Assembly: GCA_900074885.1 (NCBI GenBank)
Contig: FJUW01000009.1
Coordinates: forward strand, 62,001 to 126,000
Length of the DNA stretch: 64,000 nucleotides
From: Rhynchosporium graminicola
Taxonomy: Eukaryota > Ascomycota > Leotiomycetes > Helotiales > Ploettnerulaceae
Direction of reading: 5' to 3'
The position numbers were made by a program, and so were the translations under genes. Position 1 is the stretch's first letter. Each line of letters begins with the position of its first letter. The notes under the pieces were generated by a model. The model saw only the letters and a program-made list of their open reading frames with translations. It did no database searches and was not told the DNA's origin. Positions 10,287 to 23,569 of the stretch are shown in pieces.

Positions 10287-11604
10287 TTAAGGTCCAGAAA
10301 GCACGTTTGATATCCGTAATGCCAAATCGAGGATCGTGAGATGCTCATCTGAACCATCAACAAGTCGCTTGTCTGTCTCTGAGAATATGAGTGTGATTTT
10401 GTTCTTCTGGATGTCGGGGATTGTTTCGGTGTATATGATAGCTTGGAAGAGCTGTCACGCTATTAGTTAGACCACGATAATTCTGGAGAGAGGACATGCC
10501 TGAGTAACGACTTGAGTTGCACTCCAACCATCAGCCACCAAATCGGTAACAAACTTCGATACCGCATCATACACCGCGCCCTTTGACTTCGGCTGCATAG
10601 CCTTAATCAACTTATTGATAGTCGCATCCGGAATCACACCTGCAATATCCTCCACACTCTTGATCGTAACCTTCTTCTTCTCCCTATCGACATCCATAGG
10701 ATCATCCGCCGTCTCCTTTTCCTCCCCTTCCTGCTTCTCCACGACTGCACCCACCAACCTCGCCGCACTCTGCAAGAATGTAATCGCCTTCCTCAAATCC
10801 CCCTCACTACACCTAATCAAAGTATCTGCTGCGCCTTCCTCCAGCGCCACTCCCTCCTTCTCAGCAATCTCCACGACCCTCCTCTTCGCATTTCCCACAT
10901 CCAGACTCTTAAATCGGAATTTACTACACCTACTAGCCAACGGATCGATAATCCTAGTAACGTAATTGCAAATGAGACAAAACCTCGTGATCTTCGAATA
11001 CGTTTCCATTGTCCTACGTAAAGCGCTCTGCGCATCCTGCGTCATGCTGTCTGCTTCATCTAATATGATTATCTTGTATGGCGGGCACGGATATTGGGCG
11101 CGGTAGGCGGCGGATGGGTTGGAGAGTTGCATGCGTGCAAAGTCTTTTACTTTTTCGCGCACGATGGATATGCCGCGTTCGTCGGAGGCGTTGAGTTCGA
11201 GGACGCGAGATTTTATTAATTCGGGCCCGTAGAGCTCTTTGGCTAAAGCGAGGACGGTGGACGTTTTGCCTGTGCCGGGAGGGCCGTAGAATAGCATGTG
11301 TGGGAGCTGGACTGGATTAGTTGTCCGCTCAATAGATGGGGGAGTGGTTGTGTACGTTGGAGGATTGGAGAGTTCGTTGGAGGACAGTGATTGTGTGGTC
11401 TTGAGCTGTGACGTCGTTGAGGTTTTTTGGACGGCTGTAATTTGATCAGACTCTATGTGCAGATCATGATTGGGGTATTTTGACTTACTATTTCTCTACC
11501 CATGGCTGTAATCTGGTACTCTCTTTCGCAGCAGGAGCTTTTGAAGACGAGCCGTTCGTAGCTGCTGCCTCCTTGCGGGCTTTCATATCGAAGAATCCCG
11601 CCAT
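10287..11604 (-). CDS. RFC2: Replication factor C subunit (yeast Rfc2 / human RFC4 type)
   Basis: Clamp-loader ATPase of the RFC complex, which loads PCNA at primer-template junctions in the nucleus. Four exons (11604-11489, 11434-11356, 11306-10500, 10451-10287) give 388 residues, the usual length. The Walker A motif is GPPGTGKT (about 73-80), Walker B is IIILDEAD (about 145-151), and the SRC motif occurs in [12 protein letters not shown] (about 187). The C-terminus has the collar region. The run [23 protein letters not shown] marks the Rfc2/RFC4 branch rather than Rfc3, 4 or 5. The start [11 protein letters not shown] precedes the conserved PWVEKYRPK. The third intron begins GC rather than GT (CAG/GCATGT...GACAG), with a CTAAC branch site. 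Confidence 0.95.
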
Positions 11605-13324
11605 GGTTTTGAATGAAATTCGGATTGAAGGGATCAAGGGACGATTTGGCGAAGAAATGGCTTGGAGTGAGCTTGAGATGCGCTTCTGTGTACTTTTCCG
11701 ACGACGCGCCTGGATACTTGGTAAGCGCGTTTCCATATCACTTTACGCGAGAACGAGGCTAGGGTGAAGCACGCTGCCCAGGCTGTAGCCCGCTACCTCA
11801 GGTATCGATGCAAAGCTAAGATCATCTTCACGCCATAGAAACACTAATACGATTATGAGAGATGGATTCATCCTTACTTGAAGTTTAGCAATGTCACGAA
11901 GGCTTTTTGTGGCTTTCTGAAGTCATTTTTTGACATTGATATTCTTGTATCGCAAGGTGCCTCGCTCAATCAGCCACTTTTTTCTGACATCATAGGCTGA
12001 GCCATGTCGCTCAAGATTAGCCTCGTACAGTATTTAGGCTTACAGAGGCTCTGAGACGTAAGCTTTCAGATTCGACGTCGTTGACGATAACGCATCAAAT
12101 TAGCTCCTGACATTAGATATGTTTATTGAGCACAGAATCCCCTTTCGCAGGTTGAAGTTGAAGCCATGAAATGTAGCATCGATATCCTAGGAGATGGCGG
12201 GACGCCAGGTATCTCGCAAAACAGAGACCGAATGCGAGTGCGGACATCTCTGCGAAGGAAAGTAAGAACGATTTATGATTACTAGTACTTAAGCAAAAGA
12301 TCTCGGTTGAGCAGGAGGAAACCGATAGCTTGAAATCTTGATAGTAGAGGTTATGGCCAGCACGAACAAGTTCAAGCCCGTCCTGTCAGCTGAAAGCTTG
12401 GACGTATTGAATGCTCATTCTGCGATGATACTCTTTATCAGCATCCAAGAAACACTTAAAAGTGAGTATTGTTGGCTCATTCCATTTTCTGAAGACTCAA
12501 GAACTGTGTCAAGACGTTTGTAGCGTTTGTCTGTTTCGTCATGTTTTCCCTGGGCATTTTTTTCGCATTCTTTCGGAATATGTATCGATCACAACTGCGT
12601 TTCTGCATTCCCAGTCACATGCTTCATCTAGAGTCGGACCTCGAACGACTCTCTTCATATTAAGAAACGTGTCTCGCTTTCGGCGTCACTGCCCTATGAT
12701 TTCTCATCTACATTTCCATGCCGGTATGACCCAGACATCTTCCCTCTCTTCTGTGAAGATGAAGTCTGTCAACCTGAGCCTTCTATATCCCATTGGATCA
12801 GTATGTGCGAAAGAAGGAAACAAGATGGACAAGGATATGCGGCAACATCAACGATCTAGAGTGCTGCCGCAGATGCGCCTCCTTGTAGGAGTTGTATTAG
12901 AGAACGATAGAGTTCGTCGATAGGCCCGGTGTGGAAGGGCGCCAAGCCTTTACTGATAAACAAACTTGCTCAATACCTCGCAAAAAGGCAGCCTCGTTCT
13001 GATTGCAGCATGGAAAGATGAATAACACGAGCATTCGGGCGCCGTAAAAGCTCGATGGAGGCTTGTGAGATTGGCCAGGTCTTGTGTATGAGTCTACTTG
13101 AGTGGCTGATGGCCATGATCTCTACCTGTTGTGACTTTGCCTACTCAGCTCCAACCACCTCAAAATAACTCGTCCTTTCCTCGCCAGACACTCAGACTAC
13201 ATAGTCATCTTCTCACGCACGTTATCGACAAGATCGTAGAGAAATTTGCAAACCCAAAAACTGCATGCCAACTTCGCAATCAACACACGTCCGAGCATTA
13301 AATTGTCCCTGAATACTCGTCAAG
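11605..13324. other. Divergent intergenic region between the RFC and copper transporter genes
   Basis: About 1.7 kb lie between divergent starts. Frames at 12338-12523 and 12462-12923 (plus) are open but have no recognised domain and no clear codon or splice signature, so I do not call them. The promoter of the copper transporter must lie at the right side. I found no exact copper-response element, only a TTGCTC at 12968-12973. Confidence 0.5.
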
Positions 13325-14107
13325 ATGGATATGGGAACCTCAACAATGAGTATGGCCTCGCCAACCCCCACTATGCCTATAGACATGGGGGGAGCGACAG
13401 TAGCCACTGCCCCGGCAACAGTGATGACAAGCATGCCTATGGATATGGGTATGGGGAAGTGCAAGATTTCCGTAAGACGCCAAGGTTCATCGTACTTCTG
13501 CGATATGATCGTGCTAACCCCAGCTTCAGATGTTATGGAACTGGAACACTGTAGACTCATGCTTCATCGCCAAATCCTGGCACATCACCTCCGAAGGCAT
13601 GTTCGCAGGTTGCTGCGTCGGCGTCGTTGTCCTCGTCATGTTCCTTGAACTCCTCCGTCGTCTAGGCAAAGAATACGACCGCTTCATTCTGCGCCAACAT
13701 ACTCGTCACCAAACTTCTATTCTCAACTCCAATTCTGCCTCAAGTTCCAACTCCGCGGCAGGGAATTCACCACCTGACGCTGGTAAGGACGTTGCGGTGT
13801 CATGTGCTCCACAATCTAGTCGTGCTGGTGGAATGCCGCCTTTCAGACCGAACATTCTGCAGCAGGCGATCCGAGCGACGCTGCATATGGCTGCGTTTAC
13901 GGTGGCGTATTTTGTGATGCTGCTCGCTATGTACTATAATGGTTTTATCATAATTTCGATTTTCATAGGAGCTTGGCTGGGGGCATTTGTGTTTAGTTGG
14001 GAGACGGTTGATGTTGGGTAAGTGTTTCGACGAGTCTGGGGGGATCTGAAATTTGCTGACATTGTGATAGTGGACCAAAGGAAGAAGTAACTGTGTGCTG
14101 TGGTTGA
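13325..14107 (+). CDS. Ctr-family high-affinity copper transporter
   Basis: Plasma-membrane (or vacuolar) Cu(I) importer of the Ctr family, acting as a trimer. Three exons (13325-13471, 13530-14017, 14071-14107) give 223 residues. The N-terminus is methionine-rich (MDMG, MPIDMGG, MPMDMGMG), the usual copper-capturing Mets motifs. Three membrane segments are visible at about 72-89, 166-184 and 186-204. The second carries the signature MxxxM (M179, M183), and the third a GxxxG packing motif (G196, G200). The C-terminus ends VTVCCG, a cysteine pair as in metal-handing tails. The long linker (about 100-155) is serine/asparagine-rich. Both introns have standard GT-AG ends. It converges on the Dus2 gene. 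Confidence 0.93.
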
Positions 14108-14430
14108 GAGATGTGGAAAGGGCAAATAACAACTTGAGGAAAGCACTAATTTGAGCTCGGCCATGGAAGGTTCATGGAGACAGTCTGACTGCATAATGAG
14201 AGCGGGGTCAGAGAGGCATCATGAATTCTAAGCAATGATTCTGAGCAAACTCATCTCTATGGGTAGTGTAAACGCCTTGATATGCCCGAGGTGATAGTAG
14301 CTTGTCGCCTTCTAAATCACCCGCAACTCCTTGAGATGTTCCTGTAAACTCCTGTAACATACCAAGCTAAATGCAGCCTATCCTTCCATCCAGCATCAAG
14401 TATTCAACGACTTCCCCGGTTCCTAGCTTC
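14108..14430. other. Short convergent intergenic region
   Basis: It holds the 3' ends of the copper transporter and Dus2 genes. Nothing else is seen. Confidence 0.7.
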
Positions 14431-16793
<2,363 letters not shown>

Positions 16794-16884
16794 ATGCTCC
16801 TCCAAAGTCATCATCCTGTTCGGACATTTACACGTGTAGTCGCCAGTACGCCCAACCACTGCCGCGGCCAAGTTCAACAGCTGC

Positions 16885-16921
16885 GAGTGCGAGTGCGAGT
16901 GCGACTGCGAGTGCGAGTGTT
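16885..16921 (+). repeat. GCGAGT hexamer tandem repeat in the pyrophosphatase leader
   Basis: About six imperfect copies of a 6-bp unit. In the frame of the downstream pyrophosphatase they encode alternating Arg-Val. Otherwise they would be 5' untranslated leader or promoter. Confidence 0.8.
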
Positions 16922-17141
16922 CCCGACACTGCAGGTCCGAACCCTCTACAAGTCGCAGTCGCAATTCTCGCTGGCGACTTCTGCGCCAAATCGCTCGCCC
17001 ACCCTGGCCTCGTCCCGCACAAAGCAGATAGCTCGTCATTTGTCGAGTTCATCTTCTCCATCTTCTCCCTCTTCTTTTCCCCCCTCCTCCTCCTCTTCCT
17101 CTCCTTCTCCACCTAACAACAATTCTCCTCGAAACGCAAAG

Positions 17142-18312
17142 ATGGCCTCTCAGTACACCACACGAAAGGTCGCTGCCGCCAACACTTTGGAGCATCGCAT
17201 CTACATCGAGAAAGATGGCGTCCCAGTCTCTCCCTTCCACGATATCCCTCTGTATGCGAACGAGCAACAGACTATCTTGAACATGATCGTCGAGATCCCA
17301 AGATGGACCAACGCAAAGATGGAGGTGCGTTCGATTGCCTTGTTCAGTTGATAATGTTGTTCCGGCTTATTTACCCCGCAATGGCCTTGTCAACACCGCA
17401 GTTTGACCCCTCCATGCACAAAACTCCCAACCCATAGACGAAGAACAATTTTGCTAATTTGAATTTTATTTTGGCAGATCAGCAAGTCTGACTTGCTCAA
17501 CCCTATCAAGCAAGACATCAAGAAGGGCAAGCTTCGTTTCGTCCGCAACTGCTTCCCTCACAAGGGTTATCTCTGGAACTATGGTGCCTTCCCTCAAGTA
17601 TGTCCCAAGCCAGCATTTTGCGAGAACTTCTCTGACCATTTCATAGACATGGGAGGATCCCAACGTTATCCACCCAGAGACCAAGGCCAAGGGTGACAAC
17701 GATCCATTGGACGTCTGCGAGATCGGTGAGCTGGTCGGATACCCAGGACAAGTCAAGCAGGTCAAGGTCCTCGGTGTCATGGCTCTTCTTGATGAGGAAG
17801 AGACCGACTGGAAGGTCATTGTCATCGATGTCAACGACCCATTGGCTTCCAAGCTCAACGATGTTGAGGATGTTGAGAGACACCTGCCAGGTCTTTTGAG
17901 GGCTACAAATGAGTGGTTCAGAATCTACAAAATCCCAGATGGAAAGCCAGAGAACCAGTTTGCTTTCACTGGAGAGTGTAAGAACAAGAAGTGAGTCAAT
18001 CTTCGAAAGCTCTTGCATTCCTCAGACTAATTTACACAGGTACGCTACCGATATCGTTCGTGAGTGTGCTGAAGCTTGGGAGAAGCTCATCACTGGAAAG
18101 ACCACTCCTGGTGAAATCTCCACGTAAGGAACTATATTCTTATGAAAATTTACAATACTAACATTTCCAGTACCAACCTTACTGTCAAGCAGTCCCCAAG
18201 CCGTGTCACTCCCGAGCAGCTTCCTCCTCTTCCTCAAAACGAGAGCCTCAGCCCAGCACCAATTGACCCAAGCATTGACAAGTGGTTCTTCATCTCTGGA
18301 GCCGCCGCTTAA
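17142..18312 (+). CDS. IPP1: Family I inorganic pyrophosphatase
   Basis: Hydrolyses pyrophosphate to phosphate, pulling biosynthetic reactions forward in cytosol and nucleus. Five exons (17142-17324, 17478-17597, 17647-17990, 18040-18123, 18171-18312) with GT-AG introns give 290 residues, the normal fungal length. The metal-binding signature is [12 protein letters not shown] (D118, D120, D123). Conserved [12 protein letters not shown] and [18 protein letters not shown] segments are present. The C-terminus [11 protein letters not shown] is typical. The start [10 protein letters not shown] matches usual fungal proteins. The same frame is open upstream to an ATG at 16794, adding 116 arginine/serine-rich residues, which could make a second, mitochondrial form (see findings). 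Confidence 0.95.
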
Positions 18313-18665
18313 AAGTTGCGTCATGGCCTTTACCAATAATGAAGACATTATCATGGTCGCTGGAATGAAACAAAAAGTTATAGAATACTTTTGAGACAAA
18401 CTCTTGCGACGAGAACACAAAAATAACCTAGAGAACGAACTACCGAGCAGCATAAGATATGCAGTCTGTTGATGAAGTCAATGATTAGCAGCCCGCGTAC
18501 CATTTTCCATCTAAATTTTACCGCTCATCATACATGATAGCAGATCGTGAAATTCTTGCCTTCCAAACATTCAAAACTCGTGAACCTTTTTTTGAAAAAG
18601 CATCCAGTTGTAGACCTTCCTAACGCCTCCATGTGCAATAATATACAGCTCCATAATAGTACGCC
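18313..18665. other. Convergent intergenic region
   Basis: It holds the 3' ends of the pyrophosphatase and mL53 genes. No further feature is recognised. Confidence 0.65.
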
Positions 18666-19012
18666 TCACCCATTCAACTCCTCCTGCCTAGCCAATATCC
18701 TCGAATGTCTATCCACCTCATCTACCACACCCTTGATCCCCAGCTTCTCAGCGTCCAGCTTCAATTCCTTCCCATCCTCTGTTACATAAAAAGTCAGAAA
18801 TGCCCTCGCTTCGAAACCATACGAGGATCCTTACTGAACTTCAAAGCCACAAAACTCCGCTCCTGCGAATTCCGCGGTAATAACTTGGTATCAACCTTCA
18901 TTGACTGTCGCGCATTGCCAGGGAGGAAAGAGAGGAATATCCGGGCGGTTTTGGCTTTCGGGGAGAAGGGGTTGAAGACGGTTGAGACTTCTGTGAGGAA
19001 TCTGGTGATCAT
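18666..19012 (-). CDS. MRPL44: Mitochondrial large-subunit ribosomal protein mL53
   Basis: Two exons (19012-18835 and 18778-18666; 56-bp intron GTAAGG...AACAG) encode 96 residues, the usual size of fungal mL53 (yeast Mrpl44). The N-terminus MITRFLTEVSTVFNPFSPKA and the following KTARIFLSFLP are characteristic. The second exon contributes DGKELKLDAEKLGIKGVVDEV and ends EELNG. It acts in the mitochondrial 54S ribosomal subunit. It converges with the pyrophosphatase gene and is divergent from the Sec20 gene, with 281 bp between the two starts. Confidence 0.88.
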
Positions 19013-19293
19013 TATTGTTTTGGGGGGCGGGTGCGTAGCTGAAGTTGATAATTAGCATTTCCGAGTCCCTGATAAGCCCTGTCGAATGGCCATACTAACA
19101 TGAACGACTGCAAAAGCTCGCAAGTTCGAGGCGTACTGAAGTGGATGTCGGCGTCGCAAATGTTAAAATGTACAAAGCAGCTCGGTAGGTCCCGAGCCGA
19201 TCCACCGTGACCTCTTCCCCCCCCCCGACCAACTTCAAGCTAGCTTTCTCCAGCTTCTCCTAACCACCACCAACACCTCCCTAGAGAAACCAA
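19013..19293. promoter_or_regulatory. Bidirectional promoter between mL53 and Sec20
   Basis: 281 bp lie between divergent start codons. A poly-C tract sits at about 19217-19226. A pyrimidine-rich leader precedes the Sec20 start. No specific binding site is assigned. Confidence 0.5.
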
Positions 19294-20634
19294 ATGTCGT
19301 TCGAAATGATATCAGAGCGCCTGAAGGCACTCCAAGAATCCAACACCCAATTAAAAGAACTCATCAACCGACTCGCGACAATCAATTTTCAGCCTGGATC
19401 TGTCCCACTAGGAGACAATGACGAGGAGAACGTCATGCAGGAACTGGCGGCAGAAATTCACTCATTGATACGAGAAGAAGAAGAGGATTTTGACTTACTG
19501 AATGAGGAGGTTGAGGAGTGCGATGAGGGGAAGAGGGGGAGTGAGATGGAGAGCCAGAAGGTGGAGCTCAAAGGTGCTGTCATGAGGGGGAGGAGGGAGC
19601 TGAGATTGTGGGTGTTCTTCTTTCTCTTCGTTATTGCACTATTCAAAGCACACGCTGACGATATCACTAGATGCCAAGCCCAATTCCGCAAAGCTCAAAT
19701 CCTAGCAAAACGCAGCTTAGTAGCCGCCCAGCGTGCTGAACGAGACCTCCTACTCCAGTCATATCTCGAACCACGCAGCGGTAACTCTTCACCCGCTCCA
19801 GGACAGCAGCGTCGGAATCAACAAAACATCGAGCTTTCCAAAGATGAGAAGACCGTTAATGCTAGTAGCGATGTAACGATGGCTCTTAGACGAACACACG
19901 ACATGATGGCCGCCGAACTCGCACGCTCGAAATTCGCTCACGAAACACTAAACGAATCAACTGCTGCATTGGCACAGTTGTCAGAAACGTATTCTACTTT
20001 GGATACCTTATTATCGAGCTCGAAGAATTTGTTGGGCACGCTGTTGAGGAGCCAGAAGAGCGATACGTGGTATCTCGAGACGGCATTTTATATTTTAGTG
20101 ACTACGATTGGGTGGTTGGTGTGGAGAAGACTTCTGTATGGCCCGACGTGGTGGTTGGTGTGGTTCCCGATGAAGATTTTCATTAGAAGCTGGATGGGGG
20201 TGTTTACATTTTTGGGGTTATTTGGTGGGGATCCTGAGAAGGAGGCGGCCAGTGTGAGCGTCAGCCCACTTATGAGCTCTATGGTGAGCCAGGCGACTGT
20301 GATCCATAGTAGTGGGACGAGAGGATCGAGAGCGACGGGCGGACCTCCAAACTCGCAGCATGTGCAGGCTGGAGGAGGTGGAGAAGATGCGTTTGTGGGA
20401 CATCATCAGGGCAGCGTATCTGCGAGTTCTGAAGAGAGCATGTCCGAACAAGTTGGCAAGATCGTTGACGAAATTCAGAATCATGAAGGTGCGGAAGAGG
20501 CACCTGCTGAGAATCCTCAGGAAGAGGAGCCAGTATCTGAGGAAGCGGAACCGAGAAATCCTAAGAAGAGGATGTGGGAGGAACCACCTCAAAAGGCTGA
20601 GCAACAGGCTCAGAAGAAGCATGATGAGTTGTAG
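19294..20634 (+). CDS. SEC20: SNARE protein Sec20
   Basis: ER-membrane SNARE for Golgi-to-ER retrograde transport (BNIP1/Sec20 family). The reading frame is open throughout. A 63-bp segment at 19608-19670 has intron ends (GTGGGT...CACTAG) and a CTGAC branch-like site; removing it joins the conserved ELRL to CQAQFRKAQILAKRSL and leaves 425 residues. An N-terminal coiled coil (about 1-40) is followed by the conserved LVAAQRAERDLLL and a SNARE helix at about 170-240 (ALRRTHDMMAAEL...FAHETLNESTAAL). A hydrophobic anchor follows (WYLETAFYILVTTIGWLVWRRLL) and then a long acidic C-terminal tail without a recognised domain. A C-terminal HDEL-like retrieval signal is visible (ends KKHDEL), as in yeast Sec20. 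Confidence 0.92.
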   Translation: MSFEMISERLKALQESNTQLKELINRLATINFQPGSVPLGDNDEENVMQELAAEIHSLIREEEEDFDLLNEEVEECDEGKRGSEMESQKVELKGAVMRGRRELRLWVFFFLFVIALFKAHADDITRCQAQFRKAQILAKRSLVAAQRAERDLLLQSYLEPRSGNSSPAPGQQRRNQQNIELSKDEKTVNASSDVTMALRRTHDMMAAELARSKFAHETLNESTAALAQLSETYSTLDTLLSSSKNLLGTLLRSQKSDTWYLETAFYILVTTIGWLVWRRLLYGPTWWLVWFPMKIFIRSWMGVFTFLGLFGGDPEKEAASVSVSPLMSSMVSQATVIHSSGTRGSRATGGPPNSQHVQAGGGGEDAFVGHHQGSVSASSEESMSEQVGKIVDEIQNHEGAEEAPAENPQEEEPVSEEAEPRNPKKRMWEEPPQKAEQQAQKKHDEL

Positions 20635-21438
20635 ACTTGTCCATGAAATTGATTGATTCACGTTCATTCTGTTCCATCCTGCGAATATTTTACTAGGGCC
20701 TTATTTGAAAACCCCAAGTAGTGCGTGCCCGTAAGCTTCCGATTAAAGCGAGCCTAGATACTTCGTCGTTACCAGTCACTCAGATTGATGTTCCCACCTT
20801 CTTTCAAGACTCTAGACTCTTACCCAGAGATAACTTCCTGCAGTGCTTTCGAAGCGTAAAAGAGCTGTCGCTTAACTAGGTACGTGTGAATTCGCTTGGC
20901 CTCGGTTGCGAACCTGGAGCTCTCGCTTGATTTAGGGAGCTTGTTTACCCACTTCGCCGGTCGAGGGGCAGTTTGGGTCAGGTGCAGTTGCTCGAGCTAG
21001 TGATTCAATATTCCCTTTTCTCAAGATTGATTCGAGGTTGCAGTGTTACAATTCGCGACCTCTGACATCTCGACATCTGGAGCAAGCTAGCTAGCTACTT
21101 TGATGGTCTGTTTCAAAGGTATGAAACGAGACTGAATTAGTTAAGGAGAGGAAGGAAAGTAGTCGTGGTTGAAGAAGGAATTTAGCTGCAGTGTTCTCTG
21201 CGGATGGACCGAGAATCTGATGATGCATCAGAACACTTGAACTTGGTGTTGTGGATGTATATTATAAATGTGATTCATTGCTGGTACCGGAATGTCCCGA
21301 AAAATATGAGATTCAATTTGGGGATTAGCGATATGAGGAAATGAGATTCACAGGGCGACAGAGTACATGGGAAGAATGGTCAGATCGATTACAAATCCTC
21401 CGCTTCATAATGCAGCGATACAGACGGAAGATGCTGCG
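20635..21438. other. Intergenic, no gene recognised
   Basis: No frame with a recognisable product. Confidence 0.5.
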
Positions 21439-22870
21439 CTAAGTGACTCTTTGCGGCTCAAATCTGTAGTAACAACTTCCGGGCGATGCTAATGGGACTG
21501 GTAGCTCACTATCTCGGCGATATAAGTGTTTCACTTTTACTGTCCGGGTGTACTGGAGTGGCGCGATGTATCCAAGAAGTCTGAGCGTGCGGAGGTGAGT
21601 CTTGTCTATCGATCCTTTGTGCAGCGTCCGGCACGTTTTGCCAAATCTTTTCATCAGGAATTGCTGAGTCTACTAACAGATGATCGATTTCAGAGACTCC
21701 TTTGTCGAAGTCTACACCGCAGAATGGATCCTCTTCAGGTGTTCAGGTATCACTTGATTGTGGCACCACGGGCACATCAAGAACTGGCGAAGAAGAGCGG
21801 GATTTGGGATATCTGAATTGCTGCAGCGACTGTTTGGGATGCATTGTTTGAGTCCATATGACCCATGGTGTCCCATGGAGACGGTCTCTGATAGTCTCGA
21901 TACTAATCATCCAAAAATTCATACATTGGTCGCGAAAACCATGGCTCGCATAGACGACTCTTGTTTCATATCGCTACCTATGAAGCCTCTGCACCACCAG
22001 GTTCTAAGATACCTAAAGAACGTCCTGTAGTTGACAAGGCTTAGTACTTCAAATAATGCCTTGGTACTCGCAGGTGACCTAGAGAGATTGCTAAAAATGT
22101 GATTCATGGGCACACCCCTTTTCTTAAACAGAGCGACATCTTGAAAGTCACCTAAGGAAGTTCAAAGCTGGAATCTTTTTCTTGTGATAGTTGTGCCAGA
22201 AATGGAAACTCGTCGACCGGTATAATTTCATGATGAGCAAGAAGAAAAACATCCTCCATCTCGATTCTCGATCTTCCAATCCGCTTGACCCAGATGGCAC
22301 CATGAACAACACCCTCCTTCAGCAGGGCAGTCTGACTTGTATGGACCTTTCTTTTATGATAGCAGTTTTTGAACTGTACCTCGCTCGAGAAACGTGGGAG
22401 TATATGCTGCGGTTTTGAATTTCTTCTGCGCAGGGTATATCCGGACCGTTTGGATAGAATTATCTGATGCCAGGCGCCGTGCAGTCTTGATGGTGGTGAG
22501 AAGTAGCTCATTCAAGCCATTAGGTACTTTGTGAGGACATCTGAAGATCATACACATATACAAATGCCTTTAAAGTACCTACGGTGCTGTGTTATATCTA
22601 GAATCGTACTATGCTAGAAATTATGAGGCAACCACATGTGCGTTTTTCGAAATGTTTCTCGGGTATCAATTTTCCTGCCAAAATTTGGTTATCCAGGCCC
22701 TCAAGAAAAACCCCGTCGAGTATAAACCAGGAGCCGTCGTCAGTAGCTGCTTGGAGACATATGCCAGGGACCGGAGTATTGAGTGAGCTGTCAAACGGCC
22801 GTATTCCCTTTCTCACATAATTCTTTGCCACCTGTTCCACTTGGGATGGGTCAGAAATGTCAACTTTCAA
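21439..22870 (-). pseudogene. Degenerate hypothetical locus with a DUF3723-like fragment
   Basis: A series of short minus-strand frames (22870-22598, 22511-22152, 22113-21919, 21654-21439) looks like pieces of one decayed gene. The first contains VDISDPSQVEQVAKNYVRKG followed by IRPFDSSLNTPVPGICLQAATDDGS. This resembles the core of fungal DUF3723 proteins, common in repeat-rich regions of Pezizomycotina. The later pieces I cannot assign. I found no set of splice sites joining them. It could also be a multi-exon gene of an unknown family. Confidence 0.35.
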
Positions 22871-23569
22871 ACTACGATCGGCCCTCCAATGCCTCGCTCG
22901 TGGATTTTGGATAAAATGCGGACTTGAAAGGGCGCAGGCAGTATCTGCAGCTTATCACCCAGAACCTGGGGATGCTGGTGCATGTCACCAGTGAACGAGT
23001 ATTGGGAGTTGGCGATTGGGCGTGTTCACGCGACAGAAGGAAAGGGGTGTATGTGAGCTAGCGAGCAAGTGAAGGAACATGGAATGGAACGAAAGCACGA
23101 ACTTGACTGCTTATTACAGTTAGTCAGTCACAAATGGTACATACAACATGTGTTGACAGGATGGAACGGATGAAAAGCGACTTGGATTCAGGGTTATTCA
23201 AAAAATTGATTGCAAACGTAGCAACGCTGAGTGTGCGGGCACACGCTATAGAGATAGAATAGAATTCCCAGCAATATTGGATGTTGGTCTCTGAAAGTAT
23301 GCATCTCTGCCTTTCATTTATTTTCTCTTCGCATTTCGTCACACACGACTAATTTGACAACTTGAGACGCAGTGTAGACCCAAGCAAGACTCGCCATCAC
23401 CGACAGGCTCCGTCCTCCATGCACAACCCAGCGACACGCGTACAACACATTTCGTCTCGTTACAGAATTTGCGTCAAAAAAAGAACATAAACAGAAGATC
23501 CATGAGACAATCCATGATAACCTCCCCGTGACATTGCGCGAGGATGATCGACCCAGATGTGACACGCTC

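Noticed and set aside
12462..12923. Plus-strand open frame of 153 codons
   Set aside because: No domain, no signal peptide and unusual composition. It sits in a divergent intergenic region and is probably chance.
12961..12975. Copper-response element upstream of the copper transporter
   Set aside because: Only a partial TTGCTC match about 350 bp upstream. The consensus is not met, so no site is annotated.
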